Below are positions 1-10,822 of a stretch of DNA of 44,316 nucleotides, one piece after another; positions within the stretch are counted from its first letter, which is position 1, and every line of letters begins with the position of its first letter. Under the pieces are notes generated by a model. It was not told where the DNA came from and made no database searches. It was given only the letters and a program-made list of their open reading frames with translations. The stretch comes from Trichosphaerium sp. ATCC 40318 (lineage: Eukaryota > Discosea > Flabellinia > Trichosidae): assembly GCA_038496445.1 (NCBI GenBank), contig JALMLS010000073.1, forward strand, positions 1-44,316, given 5' to 3'. Both the position numbers and the translations under genes were made by a program.

Positions 1-1365
1 TATAACAGTCGCTGAGTATTACAGAGATCAGGGGCTAAATGTGGTTGTATCTGCGGAAGGCATATCAATGTGGTCAACTTTGGTTAGTGGTGGCACTAAA
101 GGCCAAAGTGATACCGCACTTACAAGCGCTCTTACAAGCGCGTTTGACAGGTAATAACCAAACATTATTTAAATGGCTTATCAAAGGTCTTTTCTAGGGC
201 AGGTTGTGTCACATGTATAGGATCGGACTGTCGTAGTGGGTCACTGACGTTTATTGGTTCTTTCGATACACCAGAGACTTATGGTACCTCTTACTTTTGA
301 TAATACTTCAAGTCTTATTTTGGTTTTTTTTCAGCTGCAAGCAAGGCATTTACACCTTCAGCGATGTATCTACTTCAAAGTAGAATAGGGCTTCCAATTT
401 TATCTATTGATAAGAGTTGTAATGCTTATGAGGATGCCCTTGAAAGTTATTTTGAAGTATGAAGCATACTACCAAAGACGTTTTGTTAGGTTTACTTCTT
501 TGTTTGCTTACAATGTTTATAGAGTGTTGACATTGAGTTTACAACTTTGAAAGAGTCACTGGTGAATATATGCCACCAAAAACTAAAACTTGAGAGCGTA
601 ATACGCACCATAGGAAAGGTAAATACAAATTTAGAACAAACAACAGTTGCTAACCAATCTCATTTTTTCTCGCTTTATTCACCTCTTTTCAATGCAATCA
701 TTATGCATTAAGTATACAATAAAAAATACCTGGATATACAATAAAACTCTAAAAATTTGGTAGGACAATCTCAAAGATGAAGAGAAACTGGTTCTACACA
801 TCTTTGATATATTTACTTCAGATTTCCTTGAACAAAACATATTTAGTACATACGACCGGTAAGTCATTGGCATATCATTTTCTCGGTTTATTATTGTTTA
901 TTGATGATTGATAAAGATGGTGTCCTTTGTACAAGACAGTTTGGATGATGAGAAATATACTTGCTTATTATGAGCAGGCAAAAGAGGTTTGTGATCCAAT
1001 TTTTTTTTCAGCCAAGAGTTCAACATGTTCACTGTTTCTCTTCTTTTCCTGCTTTACAGAAACATTATTTAAAATCTTTGATATCACCTCAAAATGATAC
1101 TTTAGGTGTTAACACGTGGTGAAAAGGATTGGGAAAGTATTAAAGAGGCAACCAAAGATCTTCTACATGAGATTTCAAGTCAAAAGTTTGAAGTACGCTG
1201 AATCATTTGCCCAGTTATTGCATTACTTGTTTGACTTTTGTACATTAATATGGTTTTTATTCCAATTAGGAGCCTGCAGATGGACAAAAAGTGTTGGTAG
1301 AAAAATACAAAGCACTGTCAAAAAAAATAAGTTCAGTTTTTAATGAGCTTAGATTTTCAATGTGA
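1..1365 (+). CDS. Divergent V-ATPase catalytic subunit A paralogue, C-terminal part
   Basis: Partial gene entering from the left edge. Joined exons: 1-150, 198-283, 335-456, 523-618, 764-858, 917-986, 1106-1192, 1270-1365 (TGA stop); all phases agree. The translation follows the second half of V-ATPase subunit A: ITVAEYYRDQG, FDRAG, YDRWCPLYKTVWMMRNI and the C-terminal SQKFEPADG region match in order. V-ATPase A hydrolyses ATP to acidify vacuoles and lysosomes. The copy is odd: where the family has the near-invariant MADSTSRWAEALREISG stretch, this protein has VSAEGISMWSTLVSGG, and the PADSGYPAYLGARL segment and much of the domain before the C-terminal helices have lost their conserved residues. 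The P-loop would lie left of the window. I infer a degenerate or specialised paralogue rather than the housekeeping subunit; a pseudogene is less likely because eight exons stay open. Confidence 0.82.
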
Positions 1366-1662
1366 GCAATAAACTGTTTGTTAGTGAACGTTGCACTAGA
1401 GCTATTATTTGGTAGGTAATTATTTATATAAGCCACAAAGTCTTCGAAAAACATTGGCCACACAAGTAAACATACTTATAGATGGCAACTAACGCTAAAT
1501 AAAAGGAGTGAAATCAAATCACATGTTTTGCACCCAACCGTCACTGCCGTTGTTATGTCACCCAACAGGTATGGTTTACACATGTATTGTACATGATATT
1601 AGTTTGTAGTTAACTAGTACATATATCTCCAGTTTATTACACTTTTCGATTGTTACACAATG

Positions 1663-4112
1663 TTACATAGAATTGGATAGTTCAACATCGGATTGTTCAC
1701 TAGGAGATACCACATTAGGTGATATTTCACTACTCTCAATATCTGTAGCTTGTCTTAAATCCTTTGCACCCTTTACAGCTTGCTCTATACCTTTCTTAAC
1801 ATCAACAAAGTACAGCATTGGTAGAGCTATACCAAGAGCTAACTACAGAAAATGTTAATTTTAATAGAAAAACTAACCAAATGAAACACGCACTAATATG
1901 TACACAAATCCCCACCGTAGAGTTCCTGTACCTTCTTTCAATGCAGCAGCAATAAAAGGACCTATCCAAGTACTACCACGATTTGTGATTTCAAAGAAAC
2001 CAAAGAACTCGCTTTCGTAGCCAGGTGGAACAAGACTAGCGAATAAAACTCTAAAAAAAAATCAGTAAGCAAATTAAGAAACACCAAAGGTGTCGTTGGT
2101 AAGCCAACCTCCCAAATAAAATAGATACCTGCTTATAGATTGAAGAGCACCTAATACAAATCCATACCAAATAACAACTGGGAATAACTCCCATTGATTT
2201 GCAAGACCTAGAAATAAAATAGTTAGCACATGTTTCGTATGGTACTTGTTGTCAACTAGCTTACCAAAAACACCTGTAAAACCGAAGAAAGCGTAGATTG
2301 GTAGTACAAGAAGCCAGCAGATGAATATAAAAAGCATTGTTTTGTTACTTAGGTTAAACCACTTTTTGATCTTTAACCAGAATATAGTGCCTATCAAAGC
2401 ACAAACAGGCGTCTAAAAAAAAGTAATGTTAGAAAAAGAAACTCAATAGTTCATTGATACATACCACTATTAAAACTCCTGCCAACACCTCACCAGGTGC
2501 TCCAAGCTCTTCATTAGCGAATAAGGTACCCATAGACCTATTATTAGTTGAGTTAAAGTACAACATGGGACTTACGCAATGAGTTCAAACGCATCCGAAT
2601 AAATAAGCCAAGCAACAAGGAATAATGCCAAGTTAGGGAACTTTTTAATTTTGACAAAGGTCTGGTACACTATCAGGTATTTAGAAGTTGGAACAATATA
2701 ATATGGTTTTTCTTACACGTTTTGAATGATTGGGTAACATAGTTTGCTCCTTTAGGTAATGGTGCACCGACATAGCGTCGGAGTAAAAAATAGGAAAAAA
2801 ATGAGAAACCAAACCACCACAAACCTGATATCCCAATAGCCTTGATATAAGTGAGTTGAATGTAAAAGTTTGTTATTGATTAAATGAGTAAAATAAACTT
2901 ACGACACGATACCCTGTTGTACTATTATCTTCAATAAACTGAGTTGAGTTCGTGTCTAAGTAATCCTGACAACTAATTTACAAATTAAAAAAGTTGAATA
3001 TTTAAACATTCACTAATAGGAGCATGATGGACCATACCGTATTGAGTTTTCTTCTATTGGTTCTGTATATAAAAACACAATACCAATAGATATAGCAAGA
3101 AGTATCAATACAGCAATATACCCATATACAAACCCAATTTTAGAAATGTAATTAGATACCCGGTCTTCAACCTAGAAAAAATCGATCAGTTTTTTCCGTT
3201 TTACTTTTACATAACCGCTGCCTTGTTGTAAATTGTTCTTTTCAAGTGCTTACTTCTCTTTTCTCTTCTTTACTCTTATGAGCTGCTGCTACGACCTTAG
3301 GATGATCCCGTAATAAAAACGGAAGGTAGGAATTATAGTAAATATTTCCCAATCCGAACATCACATTCGAAAAAATAGCTAGTATTGCTACTAACCAATA
3401 CAACGATGAACTCCCAATAAATACAATAGCTATAGTCATAAAGCTTCCTAATACTGTAGAAACTATAAGTGCAGGTTTTCTTGCAGGTCCAAAATCAGCC
3501 AATGAACCTAAAAAGGAAAAAAAATGTCAACTGAGAAATATGACGTTTTTTGCTCGTTACCAAATATTAAGTACGCAAAGATTTGGAACAGCACTGAAAG
3601 ACCAACAATGACGCTAGCGTAGGACCTGTGGAGGAAATAAATAAAAACAAAATCGTTTTGTTCAGAGTGACGCAAAATGCGTTGTTGCTTATCGTACGCT
3701 GGATTAAGCTTCAACCAGCCAAGATTAACTTTGCAATCTGTTCCTGCGCTAAACTTTGCGTAATCGTTGAGTAGTATTGGTAAGAAGCCATTTATGGCTA
3801 CGTATGGGTACACGGAGTTCGCCCTAAAACGAACGCGTTAAGGAGAAAAGAAATCAGTGTTACTAACGCCAAAAAAAGAAACTGGCTCGCATGCTGCGTT
3901 TTTTTAGCGTTTAGACGCCAAATATGTGGGTTTTATTAAATACCACAAGAGCAATTTCGAAGATTCGCTGGTACAAAAGTAGCGTACCAATCATATGAAT
4001 ACCAACCATGTAACTCCCATTTTGATAACTTACTCTTTTTACCTCCTTTACCAGGATCGGCAAGTATATTAGAACTACTCACTGACTCCAATTCGCTACC
4101 TGAATTGCTCAT
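1663..4112 (-). CDS. Atg22/UMF1-family vacuolar amino-acid effluxer
   Basis: Thirteen exons on the minus strand: 4112-3988, 3823-3698, 3625-3561, 3507-3254, 3171-3038, 2972-2903, 2840-2717, 2669-2576, 2537-2465, 2412-2265, 2207-2129, 2050-1894, 1842-1663; 542 residues, phases consistent throughout. A hydrophilic Ser/Gly/Lys-rich N-terminus precedes ELHGWYSYDWANSVYPY, which matches the first helix of Atg22. Family landmarks follow: LADFGPARKP, AIGISGLWWFGF, KIKKFPNLALFLVAWLIYSD, FVLGALQSISR, and SLVPPGYESEFFGFFEITNR with RGSTWIGP. About twelve membrane helices and a 40-residue acidic tail are visible. In yeast Atg22 exports amino acids from the vacuole after autophagic degradation; vacuolar location is inferred here. 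The promoter is shared with the divergent gene starting 109 bp away. The intron at 1893-1843 starts with GTGCGT. Confidence 0.92.
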
Positions 4113-4221
4113 TACGTCAGTACATTTTTTTTATTGCTCTTCAGGACAGAAGATGGTTGACGCGATTTTCGTTTGGTTTCTTGAATTTCCCGCCTTCTTT
4201 TTCAAAACGGTTTAAAACAAC

Positions 4222-4464
4222 ATGGCAAGCAGACCATCAACGCTTAATTTGTCAGAAGCAGAGTACAAGACGCTAACTGTTGAGCAATATTTACGAATGC
4301 TCGCGCAACATAAAACTACCGTGCTTCGCGGTGCTATGGATAGAAAAATAGAGGTACGGTATTATTTTTTTGGCTTGATCGCTACTCACTACAGATAGGC
4401 TTTCAAAGAGGAAGCCGCGCGAAATCATAAAGAAATAGCAAGAGCTCTAGCTCAACAAACTTAA
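4222..4464 (+). CDS. Small helical orphan protein, 65 residues
   Basis: Two exons, 4222-4353 and 4399-4464 (TAA), joined by a 45-nt GTACGG...AG intron in phase 0. The product is 65 residues, charged and probably all-helical (EAEYKTLTVEQYLRM, then RKIEAFKEEAARNHKEIARA). I do not recognise the family. It starts 109 bp from the divergent Atg22-like start, so the two probably share a bidirectional promoter, which supports its being a real gene. No signal peptide or membrane segment. Confidence 0.5.
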
Positions 4465-4645
4465 ACGACAAGTAAAAACAAGATGTAAAATAAATATTGT
4501 ACAAACAACCACCAAGAACCTCATAAATCCACAAATTGTCAAGGTCTACAACGAGTTTAAGCGGCATCAGGTCTTTCGCTCTAAGTGACACTTATAAACT
4601 GTACCCCAACTTCACTCTCGCCACCATAGCGTGGTAAACGCTGTA

Positions 4646-6557
4646 ATGAGATTATCTGTTAGAGCGACCAAGCGAGTACAAAAGCTTCCAAAAGGCTACT
4701 GGAACGAGATTACAAACCGCCAAAAATGTCTAGAAGATACTGTCGCTCCTAAATTACGCATTCTATGTAAAAGCGATTGGTATAGCGTAACAGCAGCTAA
4801 AATGTCAGAAGCAGGTGCATCAGCACTATTAAATGCGTATGCAAACTCAATATTCGCAACGTTATCTGCTGTTTACCCAAAATACAACTGGCTTCCTTGG
4901 AAATTTGTGTAAGTTGCCTCACAGAGTTAAAACCAGAATTATTGCTGCTCACGCGCTATTAGTTCTGCTCCAAGTGGGTATTGGCATGATATTGAAAATC
5001 AGCGCACGTGTTTTAATTACATTGCACAAAAGCGTAACTACAAAGTAATGTCTGATTGGTATCAGTGCACACCGTCTGATGTTAGCAACGAAGGAGGAGG
5101 TGGTGTCATGTTCAAGTACATTTTTTTAGATTACTGCTTTTTTAGTAACCAAAAGCCTTCAACCTATTCAATATTTTCTCTAGGTACTGTCACTCTATTG
5201 CCAACGCTCTTAAAACTATATACCCGAATTATAAATGGTCTGATAATGACTTCAAGTACGCTACCGTCACTTCTTTGTACATACAAATAACTCCTTTGCA
5301 AGTTGTTCTCCTACTAAATACGTCGATAACATGAAAACACCTCGTGCTTGGCTTGAAACTTTAGCTGAACATTTAAACATTAAAGATTGTAGTCAATGGT
5401 ACAACTTGACTACTGAGGATGCACGCGGATATGCAGGCGGTAGTAGAGTAATAGACAATACGCTTGGCGAAGCTCTACGACTTGCTTTTCCAAGTTATAA
5501 ATGGCTTCTCTGGAAATTCGAGTATGTTCTAGGAAGATGACTTTATTTAATTCTTCCCAGCACGGATCTCCTGGTTCATAAAAAATCAACAACATCCGCC
5601 AAGGTAAATTCTTTAGCGTCTGCTCTCGGAATATGTACCCTAGATGATTGGTACTCAGTGAGTTCAAAAACTGTTAGCGAAAAGGGTGGGAAGAAGTTGT
5701 TACAACAGTACGTTTACAATTAACAATTAGGTACTCACGAAATTACTTAGGTACGGTAGATCCCTAGAGAATATACTAGTAACAGCTTTCCCTTTGGTTA
5801 CTTGGCTCAGCTACAAGTTTGTGTATGTTGCAAAAAGACCAATCCTAACTAACGTTTTTTCAAAGTGATTCTCACGCCAAAGTTAAAAGAGATTTGGATC
5901 GAATTGGTGACAAGCTCAATATTAAGGTACTCGATGACTGGGAAACTATAAAGCCATCTTTGTTCCACGCACATGGAGCCAAAATAGGGTTAAAAAGGTA
6001 ACGACATACAAAACAAAATATAAACTTACTTGTGGTCTTATAGCGAATACACACTCACACAGGTACTCAAACTTTTATACCCAGCGCATCCATGGAACTT
6101 TAGGGAGTGAGTGTTAAAAACAGAAACGTGTACACGCTTCTACAGCACTAACAGGTATCTAGTGTTAAGCCGCCTCTTCTTGTTAAGCCTAGAAAAAAGT
6201 ATAAACGAAAGCGGTCAATAGCCATCGCTGGAGACTCAAAGCCTCCTGGATTTTGGAAAGAAATAACAAATATGGCTGCTTTTGTTGAAAAGGCTGAAGC
6301 AACACTCCACATTGACGCTCCAGAAACCTGGTTCGTTGAACCTTTTTTTTGCAATTGATTCTTACTCACTTCGAAGGTATCGTGTCTCTCATCAACAACT
6401 CGTTGCTTTGGGTGGTCAGGGCGTTGTTAGATATTTTCCTTACATGTTACAGGACCACTATCCACAAATAAACTGGAACTGGTCACGTTTTAAAACGAAG
6501 AGAAAAAGATCGCTTCAAAGGCACATCAACGCAACATGGAATAGTTACATTCTCTAA
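4646..6557 (+). CDS. Protein built of six W-Y...WKF repeats
   Basis: Ten exons: 4646-4908, 4975-5115, 5184-5255, 5303-5521, 5561-5707, 5751-5822, 5866-5997, 6044-6106, 6163-6330, 6377-6557; 485 residues. After a basic N-terminus (MRLSVRATKRVQ, possibly an organelle-targeting peptide) the protein is six copies of a 65-75 residue unit: an aromatic start (GYW), a helix, a DWY/QWY core followed by V/L-T/S, a Gly-rich turn (EGGGG, GGQGV), then YP-x-Y/H-x-W ending in WKF or a variant (WSRF, NDFK, YKF, WNF). Introns fall at similar places in several repeats, supporting growth by internal duplication. I recall similar repeats in scattered protist, algal and fungal proteins but know no assigned function. 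The ATG at 4646 was chosen; 4631 is GTG. Exon 9 ends at a GTTCGT donor. Confidence 0.8.
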
Positions 6558-6771
6558 TTTGTTACTAGAATACTAGTACATGATACAAAGAACGTGTTGT
6601 TTAACACCTGAGGGAAACCAAAATTAGATTAAAGTGACACCAATCTTGCCATGGTCGTGGACTTTTGTGGACCTTGAAAACGAAAACTCTGTGGTATTAT
6701 TGCGGTTGGCGGTATTATTGTATTTTTTACTTCAGACGAAACCATCCACGTGCTTCAAATGTACGTAACCT

Positions 6772-9700
6772 ATGCAAAAAGAACTCTCTACTAATGATAT
6801 CAGCATGTGGAGCAACAACCGTTCATCTCTGACTGTTTGTTGCGTTTTTCTCTTCGCGACGTACTGTACAGCCGTTAGCAGTGTTATTGAGCTTTCTGAA
6901 TGTAAACTTCAATCAACAACTGCTTTAACGAACCCAAATGGAGCTGATATATCAAGAGATACCTTCAAACCACAAGGATGGTACGTTTTACGGCTTTTAG
7001 AAAACTTTTCGTTTTTGTCAAAAAAACAAAAAAAAGCGAAAATGGCGAAGCCTTTTCGCCTGCCATACGACAGGTCTCTTTCGCTTACGTCGTGTGTAAT
7101 AGTTACTGTTGGTTTCTCACGTGTTCTTTTATAGGTATAATGCCACGTTACCATCTACAGTCATGGCGTCTTTGGTAGCTAATGGTGTATACAAAGACCC
7201 TTTTTATGGGTTAAACCTACAAAATGTTTCAACTTCAAAATTTGATAACTCTTGGTGGTATCGTTGCCAGTTTAGTGCTCCTATGAAAGGCAATAATGCT
7301 CAACTCACATTCAAAGGAATAAACTATAAAGCCAATGTACGACACACTATCATCTGAAAAGTTTTCTTGAAGTGGAACTGACATGAGGTTTTTCTTTAGG
7401 TTTGGTTTAACGGTCAGAAAATTGGTGACGTAAAAGACGTCGTTGGTACTTTTAGATACTTCGATTTTGATATAACGCCTCTATACAATGATAAAAGCAT
7501 GAATGTACTTGCTGTTGAGACATTCAAACCAATAGATCGGGCATTAGGTGGTCATCCAGACACTGATCTTGCGATCTCTTTTGTTGATTGGGCTCCTAAT
7601 CCGCCAGATGCAAATATGGGTTTATGGAGGTCTGTATCGCTATCTTTTAATGGTGGTGTAACTGTTAGGTACTGATTTAACTTCAATTGTACGTGTTAAT
7701 CGAACTAGATACCCTCAAGTTGAAACAACACTTTCAAATGGAGAGAAAATGGCACACCTAAATATCATGGTTGAACTGACAAATCACAATAAACAAGCCA
7801 TCTCTGGTAGTGTTGATGCTATTGTAGAAGGTATTGGTAGGCTAAAAATGGACGTAACAATTGATGGGTTATCAACAAAACCTGTTTTCTTCAAGAACGA
7901 TTCTTTCAGCTCTCTTAACGTGGCAAATCCTGAACTTTGGTAAAACAATCTTTAACATATTCTCCAACTGAAACTTTTCTTTTTGACAGGTGGCCTCGAC
8001 AAATGGGCTCTCCTACACTTCATAATCTATCAATATCATTCACTGTTACTGGTGAGTCAACACAAAGCGATAATTTGACAGTAAAGTTCGGTATACGCAA
8101 AGCAACTTCAGAATTGACATCCGAAGGTTACAGGTTATACAAGGTAAACAACAAGGTACGGGATTTCTTCTTGTTTTTTACAAAAATCACGGATCTAAAC
8201 TATTCTTTTGTTATAGCCTATACTCATACGAGGTGCTGGTTGGTCACCTGATCTATTTTATAGGATGGATCCAGCTAAAATGAGAAAGGAGTTTGAGTAT
8301 ATTGTTGATCTTAATCTCAATGCAATTCGTCTTGAAGGGAAATTTGGAAATGACTATTTTTTTGAACTTGCTGACTCACTTGGAATATTATTGATGCCTG
8401 GATGGTGTTGCTGTGATGCATGGCAACATTGGAGCCATTGGGGACCAGAACAGTAAGTGAAGTTTAGTCGGAATTTTGACGTTTTTACATGTGTTCAAGA
8501 GCCTTTCTAATACAATTCAAGGTATACTGTTTCTGGTGATTCTTTGCGATCTCAAATCAAACGATTACGTATCCACGCATCTATACTCGTATTTCTATAT
8601 AGTAGTGATGAACTCCCACCATCGAAGGTTGAGAATGAGTGCGATAAAGCCAATGCGAAAGAACAATCGATACTGATTTTCCTGTAGGTATCTTGCAATT
8701 TTCAAAGAACAGAACTGGGTGCTTCCTACTCTTGCTTCTGCATCTGCATTAACATCACCTATAACTGGACCCACAGGTGTTAAAATGTCTGGACCTTACG
8801 CTTGGGTGCCTCCTGGTATGCATCAACAGATTATACTGAAAGATTCATTATTTATTATTTTGTTAGATTACTGGTACATTGGAGCAGAGGAGAAGAAACT
8901 CGGCGGAGCTTTTGGGTTTTTAACAGAAGGTACAGGCGTTACCATATAATTCATCTTATTCTATTGGTTGACTAACTTTTGGTAAATATAGGTGGTCCTG
9001 GTGGAGCGCCAATGCCATACGAATCGTTAGTTGATACTATTCCTCAAGATAAAATGTGGCCTGTGAACGAATATTGGAATTACCACTGTGGTAATACAGA
9101 AGGGTTATTTGGTTCTTTGAAGTATTTCACACCTGCACAAGATGCTAGATATGGTAAATCCAACTCAGCGAAGACTTTCTTGTATAGATCACAGGTACAA
9201 ACGCAAAAACAAGATAGTTATTCAGGATTTTTTGAAAAGGAAAAAAAATAAATCTTTTCTAGGTCGCTGCTTATGAAGGCCATCGTGCAATGTTTGAATC
9301 ATATTCACAATATAAATACCATTCAACTGGTGTTATACAATGGATGCTTAACAATGCTTGGCCAGAAATGATATGGTACCAAACACTTTTTTTTTTTTCA
9401 GTAAGCCTCTTAACCGGCTCTTGTTAAGGCATTTGTACGATTACTACTTGAATCCAAGTGGCTCCTACTTTGGTACTAAGAAAGCGTTGACACCTGTTAA
9501 TATTCAATATAACTATTACGATGATTCAATATGGGCAGTAAACTCTTTGTATACTGTACAAACAGCAACAAAGATTTCTGCTACAATTTATGATATTGAG
9601 GGAAATATTATCGATTCCAAATCGCAAGATTCCCTTTCTATACCCAGCGATGGTACCCTTAAGATATTTGAATTACCTAAAGTACACCCAAATATAAAAT

Positions 9701-10140
9701 TCTATTTTATACACGTGACATATCACGTGGAAGATCAAATGTTTAGAAACACGTATTGGAAATCATCAAAAGGAGATGTGTTGGATTGGAAAAAATCAAC
9801 ATTTTACCAAACAGCTTGTGCTCAATTCTCTGATTTCAACGAACTAGAAGGGCTACCAAAGATAACCTTGACATCTAGTATGATTATAGAGAATACTTCA
9901 AAAGGTGAAACTACAGCACGTGTTACAATTACAAACCCAACATCTCACGTTGCTTTTTTTATCCATGCTCAGATTCTTGATGGAGAAAATGGTAAACCCG
10001 TATTACCAGTCACGTGGCAAGATAACATGTTCACTCTCTTCTCATCAGATTCTATATCTTTAACAGTAAAATTTGCTTCGGTATCAAACCCAAAACTATC
10101 AATAGAGGTTTGGAATAATATCATGTCTGCCGGCTTTTGA
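6772..10140 (+). CDS. Secreted GH2 exo-beta-D-glucosaminidase
   Basis: Twelve exons: 6772-6980, 7135-7336, 7400-7668, 7709-7939, 7990-8155, 8217-8452, 8522-8638, 8688-8815, 8867-8929, 8992-9194, 9263-9375, 9429-10140; 882 residues. The order matches bacterial CsxA-type GH2 enzymes that remove terminal glucosamine from chitosan: sugar-binding jelly roll (WYNATLPSTVMA, DANMGLWRSV), Ig-like domain (ELWWPRQMGSP, GAGWSPDLFY), then the TIM barrel (NAIRLEGKFGNDYFFELAD, MPGWCCCDAW). SSDELPP aligns with the Asp acid/base motif (GSDNPP in CsxA) and FGFLTEGG places a Glu where the nucleophile sits. A C-terminal beta domain follows IQWMLNNAW. A hydrophobic stretch after MWSNNRSS looks like a signal peptide, so the ATG at 6805 may be the true start. 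Related mannosylglycoprotein endo-beta-mannosidases are the main alternative. An AATAAA lies just after the stop. Confidence 0.94.
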
Positions 10141-10822
10141 TATTTTTTTTGAAAAAATCAATAAACCAGTTTTTTATTGCTTCCTCTTTTCTTTTACGCT
10201 TATAAGACTTGCTGAGGACAATGCCAGGAACGCAGCTGCCGCAGTGTGATACTACTGCAAGGGTAAAACATCATCTGGCGCTTTTGAGTACTGAGGGTTT
10301 TAAGTAATTAACTAATACCATAACCATGAAGGTGACGTTTGTTCGTATAATCTAAGCGCTAAAACTAAAAAAAGGCAAAAGGGTAAACTTACTCATTTTG
10401 TGACAAATGTATTGCGTTATGACAGAAACTAGTTGATACGTAACCTTACAACGCGTAGCACAAAAGAAAAATAATGACACTCCGTTTGAATTCTCGAAAA
10501 GAAAGAGAGTCCGAGCTTGTCCAATATCTAGGCGTATGGCACTAATAAAAAGCCATTTCATTTAGATATTGCGGTAAGTCCGATTTTGAAAATGGACAGC
10601 TTTGAAATCAAGACCTCAATTGTGCTAACGTGCCTACTTGCGAGTTCAGCTAGATGGTACTTTGGGACTTTAGTTCGATATTAAGTTGGAATTACAAAGT
10701 GCTTGCAACTCTGGCGCCAGCACGGAGCATAGTAGCCAAGTGTATACGTAGACCCTTAGTTATACAGCTGCAAAAGTGCACCCTAAATTTAAAGTACTAA
10801 GAGGTTATTACAAGTGGCGAGG
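10141..10822. other. Intergenic, no gene seen
   Basis: 3' flank of the GH2 gene (AATAAA about 20 bp after the stop) and 5' flank of the F-box gene. The only long ORF, antisense at 10352-10561, has no recognisable protein features. Confidence 0.6.

Noticed and set aside
7661-7710. Apparent frameshift in the GH2 gene
   Set aside because: A 40-nt GTACTG...CTAG intron (7669-7708) restores the frame and gives VTVR joined to YPQVE, which aligns with CsxA without a gap.
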